Assembly (NCBI GenBank): GCA_021204905.1
Contig: JAJPYN010000008.1
Location: forward strand, 186,001-250,000
Source: Prevotella sp.
GTDB lineage: Bacteria > Bacteroidota > Bacteroidia > Bacteroidales > Bacteroidaceae
Reading direction: 5' to 3'
Length of the DNA stretch: 64,000 nucleotides
In this document: one piece after another, positions 33,324 through 45,359 of the stretch
How the letters are laid out: each line of letters opens with the position of its first letter
How positions within the stretch are numbered: position 1 is the first letter of the stretch
Notes under the pieces: generated by a model
Databases searched by the model: none
Told to the model about the DNA's origin: nothing
Seen by the model: the letters and a program-made list of their open reading frames with translations, nothing else
Position numbers and translations under genes: made by a program

Positions 33324-34640
33324 TTAAAGTGTTCCGCTAACGAATTTCATCTTGTAGTAAGTGTAAACCACGTTCATGCGGGCGTCGGCTTCGAGCAGCT
33401 CGGCGTTCAGGCGGATGTTCGAGGCGTCGATCATGTCGGTGATGAGCGAGAGTTGGTTGAGGTAGCGCTCGTGAACAACGTCGTAGTTTTCCGTGGCGAG
33501 GCGCACGCTCTTCGTTTGGGTGTCGAGTTCGACGAACGAGCGGCGGTAGGCTGTGTAAGCGTCGAACATCGTGTTGCCGACATTCTCTTCGGCGGCGGCC
33601 TGCAGCTCGCGGCTTTGTCGCAGCTCGATCTTCGATTTCCTCACCTTGCGGTTGTATTTGTAGAGCGAGCTCGGGCTCCACGACAGGGTCAGGCCGACGT
33701 ACCAGCAGTTAAGGTTCTGGTCGATGATGGGCACCTCGAAAGTGATCGGGCCGGTGAACTGGTCGATGGCGTTAAAGCTCAGTTTGGGCAGTACCTCGCT
33801 GCGAGCCATCTTCACGTTTTGCTCGGCCATCGACGCGCCGATGTCGGCTAATTTTATCTGCGGCGAGGAGAGCAACGCCTCGTTTTGCCACGACAGTTCG
33901 CCGGCGGCAACGTTCTCTTCGGGCGTAAAAATCGGTTCGCTGAAAACGGTGTCGGGCACGATTGTTACGCCGTCGATGCCGAGGCTGGTGCACAGCTCGC
34001 GGTTCTTCACGTCGAACAGGTCGTCCACGCGCCGCAGCCCGAGCCTCAGGTCAGCCAGTTGCAGCTCGTAGCGTGTAACGTCGTTCTTGAGCGCCATGCC
34101 TTGCTCGTGCTTGGCGTTGATGTCGTCGATGAGGGTCTCGGTGAGCGCGATGTTGCTTTGATAAACCTTGCGGCGGTTGGCCAAAGTGAACAGGTCGAGG
34201 TATTGCCCGAGCGCGATAAACCGCAGTTGCTGGCGCGTGAGCACGGCGTTCTGCTCGGCTTGCTCCTGCTGCAATTCGGCCATGCGCACCCCTGCCGTAA
34301 CGGCTCCTCCGGCGTAGATGGCCTCACTCACTTGTATCGAAAAATTGTTCGCCCAATGCGGCGCGGCATAACCCTTCGCGTTGTGGAAATGGCGGTCGGT
34401 CATGAAGACATTGCCGAGGTAATTGCCCGAAACGGCAAGGTCGATGTCAGGCAGACGCATGCGTTTCGCATAGTCGACCCCGGCAGCCGCAGCCTCTTGC
34501 CCGCTCACCGCAGCGCACAGCGCGGGGTTGTTCGATTCGAGCAGCGCAAACATCTCGTCGACAGACAGCGTGCGGCACTCCTGCGCGCGGGCCATTGACA
34601 ACGACGCGGCGCATAAAGCGATAAGAAAAATCCTTTTCAT
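33324..34640 (-). CDS. TolC-family outer-membrane efflux channel
   Basis: A 438-residue exported protein (MKRIFLIALCAASLSMARAQ signal peptide). The typical long helical repeats are present: LALLESNNPALCAAVSGQEAAAAGVDYAKRMRLPDIDLAVSG-like N half and SYDxV-like ENYDVVHERYLNQLSLITDMIDASNIRLNAE near the end. It opens the efflux operon and has its own good promoter upstream. TolC trimers form the outer-membrane duct for the HlyD-MFS pair. Confidence 0.93.
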   Translation of the reverse strand: MKRIFLIALCAASLSMARAQECRTLSVDEMFALLESNNPALCAAVSGQEAAAAGVDYAKRMRLPDIDLAVSGNYLGNVFMTDRHFHNAKGYAAPHWANNFSIQVSEAIYAGGAVTAGVRMAELQQEQAEQNAVLTRQQLRFIALGQYLDLFTLANRRKVYQSNIALTETLIDDINAKHEQGMALKNDVTRYELQLADLRLGLRRVDDLFDVKNRELCTSLGIDGVTIVPDTVFSEPIFTPEENVAAGELSWQNEALLSSPQIKLADIGASMAEQNVKMARSEVLPKLSFNAIDQFTGPITFEVPIIDQNLNCWYVGLTLSWSPSSLYKYNRKVRKSKIELRQSRELQAAAEENVGNTMFDAYTAYRRSFVELDTQTKSVRLATENYDVVHERYLNQLSLITDMIDASNIRLNAELLEADARMNVVYTYYKMKFVSGTL

Positions 34641-34729
34641 TAACAGGCTTATATTGTTTGTAAGAAGGGCGCCCGCATTAGCGCAAACAACGTTTGGAGA
34701 AACGGCGGAACACCTGTTTAAATCGTGTA

Positions 34730-34759
34730 CAAAGGTAGAGTTTTAGTTTAAAATACAAA
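34730..34759 (-). promoter_or_regulatory. Promoter of the TolC-HlyD-MFS operon
   Basis: TTTG at 34759-34756 and TACCTTTG at 34737-34730 on the minus strand, spacer 18 bases, about 90 bases before the ATG. Confidence 0.65.
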
Positions 34760-34805
34760 CACAATAACTAATTATTTTTAACGGAAATTTGTAAACGCGG
34801 TGGTG

Positions 34806-34850
34806 TCGCAACGCTGCGCAGTATTACAGTAGCGACTAAGATAAACTTAA
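34806..34850 (+). repeat. Dispersed element copy 7 (partial)
   Basis: GTATTACAGTAGCGACTAAG and ATAAACTT match the core. The left part (CGCAACGCTGCGCA) weakly recalls copy 6. It ends 8 bases before the operator at malQ. Confidence 0.7.
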
Positions 34851-34858
34851 ATTTTTCG

Positions 34859-34872
34859 TGCAAACGTTTGCG
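34859..34872. promoter_or_regulatory. LacI-type operator upstream of malQ
   Basis: TGCAAACGTTTGCG contains the perfect palindrome GCAAACGTTTGC with a central CG, the normal form of LacI/GalR operators. Its centre is 62.5 bases before the malQ -7 box. The same palindrome occurs between lacI and susC. Confidence 0.8.
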
Positions 34873-34927
34873 CAACAAAATCGTTTACTCTCCGCGCGAT
34901 AATTTCCGAAGGCCTTGCCGCGGGGGT

Positions 34928-34935
34928 TATCTTTG
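34928..34935 (+). promoter_or_regulatory. -7 box of the malQ-susB-pulA-susA operon
   Basis: TATCTTTG fits TAnnTTTG and lies 23 bases before the malQ ATG. The -33 region has only TTTC, which fits a promoter needing an activator. Confidence 0.65.
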
Positions 34936-34958
34936 TGGAAAAGTACAAACTAACAACT

Positions 34959-37652
34959 ATGAACCTACAACTGAACATTGCCTATGCCACGCGCTTCGGC
35001 GAGGAGTTGCAAGTGAACATCCGCGACGACAAATCGGGCGGCTTCACGGCGTACAGGATGCACACCGAAGACGGGTTGACGTGGCGCTGCGACCTTAAAG
35101 TGCCCCGGCGCTGCGGCACGCGCCTCGATTATTATTATAATGTTGTCGAGGGCGAGCAGCACCTTGTACGCAGTGAATGGACCACCGTGATGCACCGGCT
35201 CGAGATGAATGCCACGCTGTGTTCGGCGTACACGGTTTACGACCGCTGGAACGACTTCCCCGCCGATTCGTATCTTTACAGTTCGGCATTCACCGAGTGC
35301 ATTCAACACAAGGCTGTGATGCGCGTGCCGGAGTGTCCGTATGCGCGGACCTTGCGCCTGAAAGTGCGCGCGCCGCAGCTCGACGAGGGGCAACGCCTCG
35401 TGGTAACGGGCAACGACAAGGCTCTCGGCAAATGGGACGCGGAGCAGGGCGTGCCGATGTACGAGCACAATTATAACGAATGGATAGCGGACATCAATGC
35501 CGACAGGCTGGCAGACAACACTTTCGAGTGCAAGTTCGCCATAATCGACAAGCGCGAAAAAGGAAAAGTGATTTGGGAAGACTGCTACAACCGCGAGCTC
35601 AGCATTGTCGATACGGAGGACGGCGTGGTACTGGTCTACGAGCTGGAAACGGCGCTCTTCCCCATCTGCGACAAACATTTTGCCGGCACATTGGTGCCCG
35701 TGTTCTCCCTGCGTTCTCACGGCAGCTACGGCGTGGGGGACTTCGGCGACCTGAAGCGAATGGTGGATTGGGTGGCTCTGACCAAGCAACGGCTGCTGCA
35801 AATCCTGCCCGTCAACGACACCACAACGACGCACACGTGGACCGACTCCTACCCTTACAGCTGCATAAGCATCTTCGCGCTTCATCCGCAATATGCCGAC
35901 CTGCGCGCCCTGCCGCGTATTGCCGATGAGGAAAAGCGCAAGGCATTCGAGACACTGAGGAAGGAATTGAACGCCCTGCCGCAGATTGACTACGAGCGCG
36001 TCAATAACGCCAAGAACGAATATCTTGCCGTTTTGTTCGCCCAAGAGGGCAAGCGCGCGATGGCAACGACGGCATACAAGGAGTTCTTTGCCGCGAACGA
36101 GGAGTGGCTCGTGCCATACGCGCAGTACTGTTTCCTAAGGGACAAGTACGGCACGGCGGACTTCACTGCGTGGAAAGACCACAAGACGTTCGACGAGACG
36201 GAACGCAAGGCGCTGTCAACGCCCGGCAACGACAAATATAAAGATGTGGCTTTCTTCTACTACGTGCAATATGTGCTCTGCTCGCAGATGGCGTCCGTCC
36301 ATGCCTACGCCCGCCAGCGCGGGGTCATCCTCAAAGGAGACATCCCCATCGGCGTCAGTCGCTACGGCTGTGATGTTTGGCAATCGCCGCGCTATTTCAA
36401 CCTTTCCGGTCAGGCGGGAGCACCGCCCGACGACTTCTCCGTCAACGGTCAGAACTGGGGCTTCCCCACTTACAACTGGGACGAGATGGTTAAAGACGGC
36501 TGCCGCTGGTGGGTGCGCCGCTTCGCAAATATGGCAAACTACTTCGACGCGTACCGCATTGACCACGTGTTAGGCTTCTTCCGCATCTGGGAAATACCGA
36601 TTGACGCCGTGCACGGACTGCTCGGACAGTTTGCGCCCGCTCTCGGCATGACGCGCGAAGAGATAGAGGCTTACGGCTTGCGGTTCCAGGAAGAGTTGTT
36701 CACAGAGCCGTTTATAACCGACTGGGTGCTCGCCCGGATGTTCGGCGAGAGGGCAAAAGAGATAACCGAAAAATATCTCCTGCCGACACACGACGGACGT
36801 TACAAGCTGAGAGAGCAATACAACACGCAGCGCAAAATTGAAGCCGCGTTCGCCGGCAAGACGCTGACGGACGACGTGAACCTGCGCGACGGGCTGTATG
36901 CACTGGTGAGCGACGTGCTCTTCGTCCGCGACCACAAGGACAAGACGAAATATCACCCGCGCATATCAGTACAGTTCGACTTCATCTACGAGTCTCTCTA
37001 CGACAGCGACAAGCAGATTTTCAACCGCATATACAACGATTATTTCTACCGCCGCAACAACCATTTCTGGTATCGCGAGGCAATGAACAAACTGCCTAAG
37101 ATAGTCGGCGCGACACGTATGCTTGTCTGTGCGGAGGACCTCGGTATGGTGCCGGACTGCGTGCCGTGGGCAATGAACGACCTGCGCATACTCAGCCTCG
37201 AGCTGCAATCTATGCCGAAAGATGCGTCGGTGCGCTTCGGCGTGTTGGCAAACAACCCCTACCGCTCGGTATGCACCATATCGAGCCACGACATGCCGAC
37301 ACTGCGGCAGTTGTGGGACGAGGACTATGTCCGCACCCAAGACTATTACAACTCCGTCTTGGGCAAATACGGCTACGCGCCTCACCCCCTGCCGGGATGG
37401 CTCGCACGCGACATCATAGCCCGCCACTTGGCATGTCCGTCGATGCTCTGCATAATGTCGATACAAGACTGGCTGTCTATCGACGAGAGCCTGCGCCTCG
37501 CTAATCCCGCGGCGGAACGGGTGAATATCCCCTCTAATCCCCGCCACTATTGGCGCTACAGGATGCATGTCTCTATCGAAGAACTGCTTGCAAGCACCGA
37601 CTTCAATCAGAACCTCACCGACCTCATCCGCGAGAACAACAGGATGGTTTGA
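34959..37652 (+). CDS. malQ: 4-alpha-glucanotransferase with starch-binding domains (GH77)
   Basis: An 897-residue amylomaltase from the ATG at 34959 (MNLQLNIAYATRFGEEL); a GTG eight codons upstream lies in the promoter. No signal peptide, so it is cytoplasmic. Two CBM20-like modules come first (about 1-110 and 120-235; VTGNDKALGKWDAEQGVPM is typical), then the GH77 domain from about 260: SYPYSCISIFALHPQYADL, nucleophile region FDAYRIDHVLGFFRIWEIP, acid/base CAEDLGMVPDCV and SSHDMPTLRQLWDEDY. It transfers glucan chains between malto-oligosaccharides. It heads a starch operon controlled by the operator upstream. Confidence 0.97.
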   Translation: MNLQLNIAYATRFGEELQVNIRDDKSGGFTAYRMHTEDGLTWRCDLKVPRRCGTRLDYYYNVVEGEQHLVRSEWTTVMHRLEMNATLCSAYTVYDRWNDFPADSYLYSSAFTECIQHKAVMRVPECPYARTLRLKVRAPQLDEGQRLVVTGNDKALGKWDAEQGVPMYEHNYNEWIADINADRLADNTFECKFAIIDKREKGKVIWEDCYNRELSIVDTEDGVVLVYELETALFPICDKHFAGTLVPVFSLRSHGSYGVGDFGDLKRMVDWVALTKQRLLQILPVNDTTTTHTWTDSYPYSCISIFALHPQYADLRALPRIADEEKRKAFETLRKELNALPQIDYERVNNAKNEYLAVLFAQEGKRAMATTAYKEFFAANEEWLVPYAQYCFLRDKYGTADFTAWKDHKTFDETERKALSTPGNDKYKDVAFFYYVQYVLCSQMASVHAYARQRGVILKGDIPIGVSRYGCDVWQSPRYFNLSGQAGAPPDDFSVNGQNWGFPTYNWDEMVKDGCRWWVRRFANMANYFDAYRIDHVLGFFRIWEIPIDAVHGLLGQFAPALGMTREEIEAYGLRFQEELFTEPFITDWVLARMFGERAKEITEKYLLPTHDGRYKLREQYNTQRKIEAAFAGKTLTDDVNLRDGLYALVSDVLFVRDHKDKTKYHPRISVQFDFIYESLYDSDKQIFNRIYNDYFYRRNNHFWYREAMNKLPKIVGATRMLVCAEDLGMVPDCVPWAMNDLRILSLELQSMPKDASVRFGVLANNPYRSVCTISSHDMPTLRQLWDEDYVRTQDYYNSVLGKYGYAPHPLPGWLARDIIARHLACPSMLCIMSIQDWLSIDESLRLANPAAERVNIPSNPRHYWRYRMHVSIEELLASTDFNQNLTDLIRENNRMV

Positions 37653-37716
37653 ATTTCGTTGCGGCGCACGAGGCTGCATTTGAACTCCCGTGCGGCCGGC
37701 TTTCGGGAAGATATAA

Positions 37717-39869
<2,153 letters not shown>

Positions 39870-39870
<1 letters not shown>

Positions 39871-41795
39871 TGAACACAAGGCAATTATTAGCAACGGGCA
39901 TATTGTTCGTTTTGACTATGGGGCAGACGGCACGCGCGCAGGGCATTTCTTTCGACGAAGCTTCTTACACGCCTGAGATGACACGCTTCTGCCTGTTCGC
40001 GCCCGACACGGCAAGCAACGTTGTGGTGCGCATTTATGCCGACGCACTGGCGGCAGAGCCGGAGCAAGTTGTAACTATGAGCAAGACCGGACGCGAGCGG
40101 TTCTGCGCCGAGATAGAGGGTGATTTAAAAGGGAAGTTCTACACTTTCGACATAGGACAAGGCGAGACGCCGGGCGTGTTCGCCAAAGCCGTGGGCATAA
40201 ACGGCAGAAGAGCCGCGATAATAGATTTGAAAGAGACCGACCCCGACTGTTGGGACGAGGACAGGAGCAAGGTGTCGGAGAAACAGCCGTGCGACCGCAT
40301 CATCTACGAACTGCACCACCGCGACTTCTCTATTGACCCCTCGTCGGGTATTGAGCACAAAGGCAAGTTCCTCGCGTTGACGGAGCCGAAAGCCGTCGGT
40401 TACCTTAAAGCACTCGGCATTAACACCGTCCATATCCTGCCGTCGTTCGACTTCGCCACTATCGACGAGACGCGCCTCGATATTCCGCAATACAACTGGG
40501 GCTACGACCCGCTCAACTATAACGTGCCCGAAGGGTCCTACTCCACCGACCCCTACAACCCTCTGACACGTATTCGCGAGTTCAAGGAGATGGTCAAGGC
40601 GCTCCACGAAGTTGACATCGACGTGGTGCTCGACGTGGTTTACAATCACACAAACGACATTGCGGGCAGTAACTTCCAGCGCACCTATCCCGACTATTTC
40701 TACCGCAAGACCGCCGACGGCACATATTCCGACGGGTCAGGATGCGGCAACGAGACGGCAAGCGAGCGAGAGGGCATGCGGCAATTTATGATAGAGTCGA
40801 TGGCGTATTGGATGGAGGAATACCACATCGACGGCTTTCGCGTCGACCTGATGGGCGTGCACGACATCCGGACAATGAACGACATACGTTCTGTTTTGCA
40901 GGAGCGTTTCGGCAAAGCATTTATCTATGGCGAGGGTTGGAGCGCCGGCACGTGCGCCTACCCGCAAGAGAAGCTCGCGATGAAGGCTAACATTAAGCAG
41001 ATGACAGGCATTGCGGCGTTCTGCGATGATATGCGCGATGCACTGCGCGGACCGTTCGACGACGACCATAAAGGGGCGTTTCTCGCGGGCATAGCGGGCG
41101 AGGAAGAGAGTCTGAAATTCGGCATAGCGGGGGCAATAGACCATCCGCAAGTCGACATGACGAAGGTAAATTACAGCAAAGAAGCGTGGACTAACGAGCC
41201 AAGTCAAATGGTTGCGTATGTCAGCTGCCACGATGATATGTGCCTTGTCGACCGTCTGCGGACTTCCGTTCCCGCCATCACCGACGACGAACTCATACGT
41301 CTCGACCTGCTGGCACAGACGGCGGTGCTCACCTCGCAGGGCATACCGTTCATCCTCTGCGGCGAAGAGATGTTGCGCGACAAGAAAGGCGTGCACAACA
41401 GTTATTGCTCGCCGGACAGCATCAACTGCCTCGACTGGACTAACTTAGAAAGGTATCCGCAGGTATTCGACTATTACAGCCGCCTCATTTCATTACGAAA
41501 GAACCATCCCGCATTCCGGCTCGGCAAGGCGGAAGAAGTGGTAAAGCATCTTGAATTCTTGCCTGTAAAGGACAATCTCGTCGCTTTCCGGCTCTCCGGC
41601 AATGCGGGCGGAGACGAGTGGAAAGACATTATCGTCATCTTGAACGCCTCGAAAGAAGTGAGGAAAGTCGCCGTACCGCGAGGCAAATACACCGTCGTAT
41701 GCAAGAACCTGTTCATCGACGAGAACGGGCTTGAAACCGTCAAGGGCAAGCAAGTAACCGTGCCGGCACAGAGCGCGATGATTTTACACGATTAG
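39870..41795 (+). CDS. pulA: Type I pullulanase (GH13), secreted
   Basis: A 641-residue debranching enzyme that cuts alpha-1,6 bonds. The signal peptide ends TARAQ near residue 24. An Ig-like N domain is followed by the GH13 barrel: the pullulanase mark YNWGYDPLNYNVPEGSY, then VVYNHTND, FRVDLMGVHD (nucleophile), IYGEGWSAGT (acid/base) and SCHDDMCLVDRL. The N-terminal CBM48 is short and no lipobox is seen, so it is probably periplasmic. Its start overlaps the susB stop, so the two are translationally coupled. Confidence 0.95.
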
Positions 41796-41828
41796 AAAAA
41801 ACACATTGATTAGAAAACGCATATTATT

Positions 41829-43721
41829 ATGAAACAAACGCTTTTATTCCTTTCCCTGTTTATGTCTTTCACGATGATGAACGCCAAAATAACCGTCGAC
41901 CGCATCGAGCCGACAGATTGGTATGTCGGTATGAAAAACCCGTCGCTACAACTGATGGTTTACGGCGCGGGCATACGCGATGCCGCCGTAACGACCGATT
42001 ATGCAGGGGTGAAGATAGACAGTCTCGTACGCCTTGACAGTCCGAATTACCTCTTTATATACCTTAATATAAAGGATGCGCAGCCGGGCGAGATGACGCT
42101 GAAATTCACGTCGGGCAAGGCGACAACCAAAGTGAGCTACCGCCTCAAAGCACGCGAGATGAGCGGCGAGGAGCGCACTGGCTTCACCAATGCCGACGTC
42201 TTGTATATGCTGATGCCCGACCGTTTCGCCGAAGGCGCCCCTGCAAAAGACCTTCCGTCGGGGATGAAAGATTTCAAAGTTGACCGCACGCAGCCGAGTT
42301 TGCGGCATGGCGGCGACCTTGAAGGCATCAGACAACACCTCGATTATTTCAACGAGCTCGGCGTAACGGCGCTGTGGTTCACGCCCGTGCTGGAAAACAA
42401 CTCTTCCGACTTTATGGGCTTCAGCACCTACCACGGCTATGCCACGACGAATTACTACAAGGTTGACCCGCGCTTCGGCACCAACGAGGACTACCGCCGC
42501 TTGGTTGACGAGGCGCACGAGAAAGGCTTGAAAGTCGTGATGGATATGATTTTCAACCACTGCGGCTTCGACCATCCGTGGCTCGAAGATATGCCCTCCG
42601 CCGACTGGCTCAACATCCCCGAATGTGTCAGTAAAGACGAGGCAACCGGTGAGGTTAGGATAAACGACAAGTTCATGCAGACGAGCTACAAGCTGACACC
42701 CGTCGTCGACCCCTACCGCAGCGATATTGACTTGAAAGAAACAGTGCAGGGATGGTTCGTGCAGTCAATGCCCGACCTTAATCAGAACAACCCGCACCTG
42801 ATGACTTACCTCATCCAAAACAGCGAGTGGTGGATAGAGACAATCGGCATCAACGGCATTCGCATGGACACTTATCCCTACGCCTACGCCGAGGCAATGG
42901 CGCACTGGATGGCAACGCTCAACGACGAATACCCCAATTTCAATGTCGTGGGCGAGACGTGGGTAACGGAACCCGCATATACCGCCACATGGCAAAAAGG
43001 CTCCAAACTATCCAAGACCGACAGCAACCTGAAAACGGTGATGGATTTCAGCTTCTATGACAAGATAAACCTTGCGAAGAAAGAGGAGACCGACGCGATG
43101 TGGGAGGGATACAACCGCATATACAACAGCCTTGTTTACGACTATCTCTACCCCGACCCGTCAAGCGTGATGGCGTTCATAGAGAACCACGACACCGACC
43201 GCTTCCTCGAAGACGGACAAGACACGGCGGCATTGAAACAAGCATTAGCATTGCTCCTCACCGTCCGACGCATACCGCAGCTCTATTACGGCACGGAAAT
43301 TCTGATGAACGGCACTAAGGCGATAACCGACGGCTACGTGCGTAAAGACTTCCCCGGCGGCTTCCCCGGCGACGACCACGATGCCTTCACAGCCGAAGGG
43401 CGAACGGCCGAAGAAAGCGCGATGTTCGATTGGTTAAGCAAACTTTTGCATTGGCGGAAGGGCAACGATGTGATAACGAAAGGTTCGCAAAAGCAGTTCA
43501 TACCTTACAAAGGCATCTACGTTGTTGCAAGGCAATACGAAGGCAAAACGGTGATGACCGTGATCAACGGCCGCAACAGAAAAGGCTTGCTCGAAACGGC
43601 GCGCTATGCCGAATTAATAGGCGACACCGCAGTTGCAACTGACATCCTCACGGGCGAAACCGTTGCGCTCAAAGGCAATATCGCAATCGACCCTCGCGGC
43701 GTGCTGGTTTTATCTTATTAG
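41829..43721 (+). CDS. susA: Neopullulanase/cyclodextrinase-type GH13 (SusA-like)
   Basis: A 630-residue exported enzyme (signal peptide MKQTLLFLSLFMSFTMMNAK). An N-terminal Ig-like domain (ITVDRIEPTDWYVGMKNPSLQLMVYG) matches SusA and cyclomaltodextrinases. GH13 regions: MDMIFNHCG, IRMDTYPYA (nucleophile), VVGETWVTEP (acid/base), FIENHDTDR. Length is close to SusA of B. thetaiotaomicron. It acts on starch oligosaccharides in the periplasm and ends the operon. Confidence 0.95.
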   Translation: MKQTLLFLSLFMSFTMMNAKITVDRIEPTDWYVGMKNPSLQLMVYGAGIRDAAVTTDYAGVKIDSLVRLDSPNYLFIYLNIKDAQPGEMTLKFTSGKATTKVSYRLKAREMSGEERTGFTNADVLYMLMPDRFAEGAPAKDLPSGMKDFKVDRTQPSLRHGGDLEGIRQHLDYFNELGVTALWFTPVLENNSSDFMGFSTYHGYATTNYYKVDPRFGTNEDYRRLVDEAHEKGLKVVMDMIFNHCGFDHPWLEDMPSADWLNIPECVSKDEATGEVRINDKFMQTSYKLTPVVDPYRSDIDLKETVQGWFVQSMPDLNQNNPHLMTYLIQNSEWWIETIGINGIRMDTYPYAYAEAMAHWMATLNDEYPNFNVVGETWVTEPAYTATWQKGSKLSKTDSNLKTVMDFSFYDKINLAKKEETDAMWEGYNRIYNSLVYDYLYPDPSSVMAFIENHDTDRFLEDGQDTAALKQALALLLTVRRIPQLYYGTEILMNGTKAITDGYVRKDFPGGFPGDDHDAFTAEGRTAEESAMFDWLSKLLHWRKGNDVITKGSQKQFIPYKGIYVVARQYEGKTVMTVINGRNRKGLLETARYAELIGDTAVATDILTGETVALKGNIAIDPRGVLVLSY

Positions 43722-43966
43722 CGACTAATCCTGCAGCTCTGCCAAGCCGCACCCCGCACCCGCGGATAAGTGTCGGGTACGTTTCAAAAAAAAGGCAAGG
43801 CTTCGAAGCGGATTAAACCGCAAAAGGCAAGGCTTCGAAGCGAATTAAACCGCGCGCAGGCTTAAAGTTCGTTTCAAACTATTTACCTCGAACCGAATTA
43901 AACTTCTTGTTTAACCAAACGCTGTATTAGCTTGGATTTCAAGTACTAACTACTCCGAAACCCAAG
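43722..43966. other. Convergent gap between susA and the sugar permease
   Basis: No gene is seen. It contains two 32-bp direct repeats (43790-43853), a degenerate third, and the stem that overlaps the permease stop (43926-43971). Confidence 0.6.
43790..43853. repeat. Two direct 32-bp repeats after susA
   Basis: Copies at 43790-43821 and 43822-43853 differ at one base; shared core GGCAAGGCTTCGAAGCG and ATTAAACCGC. TTCGAA lies at the centre of each. Confidence 0.9.
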
Positions 43967-43971
43967 CTAAT
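43926..43971 (-). terminator. Stem-loop overlapping the permease stop codon
   Basis: ATTAGCTTGG and CCAAGCTAAT form a perfect 10-bp stem with a 26-base loop. The permease TAG stop lies in the stem. The loop shares GTTTCGG and GTACT with the hairpin at 56266-56329. There is no long T run after it on the minus strand, so its action as a terminator is uncertain. Confidence 0.45.
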
Positions 43972-45307
43972 TTTTCTTTGCTCCGCCTATTGTCTCGCGA
44001 ATGATGAACACGCAGGCGGCACCCGCGACGAGCAACCCTCCGGCGACGAGCATCATACTGCTCTGCGCGCTGCCCACGAGGCTCAAGACGATGCCGCCGA
44101 GCAGTGCCGCGACGATTTGCGGTATGCAGATGGTGCCGTTGAACAAGCCGAGATAAACGCCCATGTGGCTGCCGTCGAGCGCGTTGGTTACGATTGTGAA
44201 CGGCATCGCCAGCGTCGCAGCCCATGCGCAACCGATGAGGATATACGGAACAAACAGCATGTATTGGTTATGTATGAACGGGATAAGGATAAAGCCAATG
44301 CCGCCCAAGACGAGGCTGAGCGAATATGCCGCCTTGCGCTGCTTGAAACGCGGGAGCATCACCGCCCACGCCACGCTGCCCAGCGCCTGAATTGCATAGA
44401 GCACGCCCACCCAGTTGCCGGCGGTCTGGTACGCCTCCGTCGACGTGTCGGTGGTGTTCCAGCAGGTCTCCGCAATCGCGCCCGGCGTGTAGTTCCACAT
44501 ATAAAGGAACGCGGCCCAGCAGCAGAACTGCACCAGTCCGACGGTCCAGAATGCCGACGGCGCCTTAACGAGCAGCTTGATGATGTTAACTTTCTCCTCG
44601 TTGAGCGGTTTGTCGAGGCCGTGGTGGAAAGCATATTCTTTCGGCGGCATCTCCTTCACTTTCACCGTCGTGTAGATGACGCAGAGGATGAGGATTATCG
44701 CGCCGATGTAGAAGGAATAAATCACCGAGTCGGGTATCACGCCTTGCGGAGCGACATTGCTTATGCCGAGGAACGTGAAGAAGAACGGGAACACGAAGCC
44801 CACCACCGAGCCGGCGTTGCACAGGAAGCTCTGTATGGAATATGCGAGCGTCTTCTGCTTCTCGTTGACGAAATCGCCCACAAGCATCTTGAACGGCTGC
44901 ATCGCCATGTTAATGCTCGTGTCGAGGAACATTAATGAGATTAGCCCGAAGATCATCGTTGTCGACAAAGCCATACCGAACGAGCCGGCGTTTGGCAACA
45001 GGCACATCACGATGATGGCGATGAGCGCGCCGATGAAAAGGTAAGGTATGCGCCGCCCGAAACGGCACCATGTCTTGTCGCTGCACGTGCCCACTATCGG
45101 TTGCACGATGATGCCCATCAGCGGCGGGAGAATCCAGAAGTAACTCAGGTTGTGCGGGTCGGCGCCGAGCGTGGCGAAGATGCGGCTGATGTTTGCGCTT
45201 TGCAGGGCGTAGGCAATCTGCACGCCGAAGAAGCCGAAGCTGAGGTTCCACAGTTTCCAGAAACTAAGGTCGGGCTTGCGGTCGATGTTTGCGGGATTAG
45301 TAGTCAT
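43967..45307 (-). CDS. MFS sugar permease, SLC45/GPH-like (maltose uptake)
   Basis: A 446-residue inner-membrane protein with 12 helices. The start (DLSFWKLWNLSFGFFGVQIAYALQSANISRIFATLGADPHNL) and IVGTCSDKTWCRFGRRIPY are typical of the sugar permeases found in Bacteroidota maltose loci. The likely substrate is maltose or short malto-oligosaccharides produced in the periplasm by SusA, SusB and PulA; this is inferred from context. It lies 52 bases after lacI in the same direction and is probably in its transcript. Its stop codon sits in a hairpin stem. Confidence 0.88.
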   Translation of the reverse strand: MTTNPANIDRKPDLSFWKLWNLSFGFFGVQIAYALQSANISRIFATLGADPHNLSYFWILPPLMGIIVQPIVGTCSDKTWCRFGRRIPYLFIGALIAIIVMCLLPNAGSFGMALSTTMIFGLISLMFLDTSINMAMQPFKMLVGDFVNEKQKTLAYSIQSFLCNAGSVVGFVFPFFFTFLGISNVAPQGVIPDSVIYSFYIGAIILILCVIYTTVKVKEMPPKEYAFHHGLDKPLNEEKVNIIKLLVKAPSAFWTVGLVQFCCWAAFLYMWNYTPGAIAETCWNTTDTSTEAYQTAGNWVGVLYAIQALGSVAWAVMLPRFKQRKAAYSLSLVLGGIGFILIPFIHNQYMLFVPYILIGCAWAATLAMPFTIVTNALDGSHMGVYLGLFNGTICIPQIVAALLGGIVLSLVGSAQSSMMLVAGGLLVAGAACVFIIRETIGGAKKN

Positions 45308-45359
45308 TGCTATAATGTTTTAATTGTTTTATTTCGTGCTTTATAATTGTCTTAATTGC

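Larger units (their letters stand above)
34641..34958. other. Divergent control region between tolC and malQ
   Basis: In order it contains the tolC promoter (34730-34759), a partial dispersed element (34806-34850), a LacI-type palindrome (34859-34872) and the malQ -7 box (34928-34935). No gene is seen. Confidence 0.7.

Noticed and set aside
43710..43730. Possible extra dispersed element at the susA end (ATCTTATTAGCGACTAATCC)
   Set aside because: The outer bases fit but the middle TAGCGAC is the reverse complement of the usual GTCGCTA, and no flanking parts match. The near-palindromic core makes a chance match plausible.
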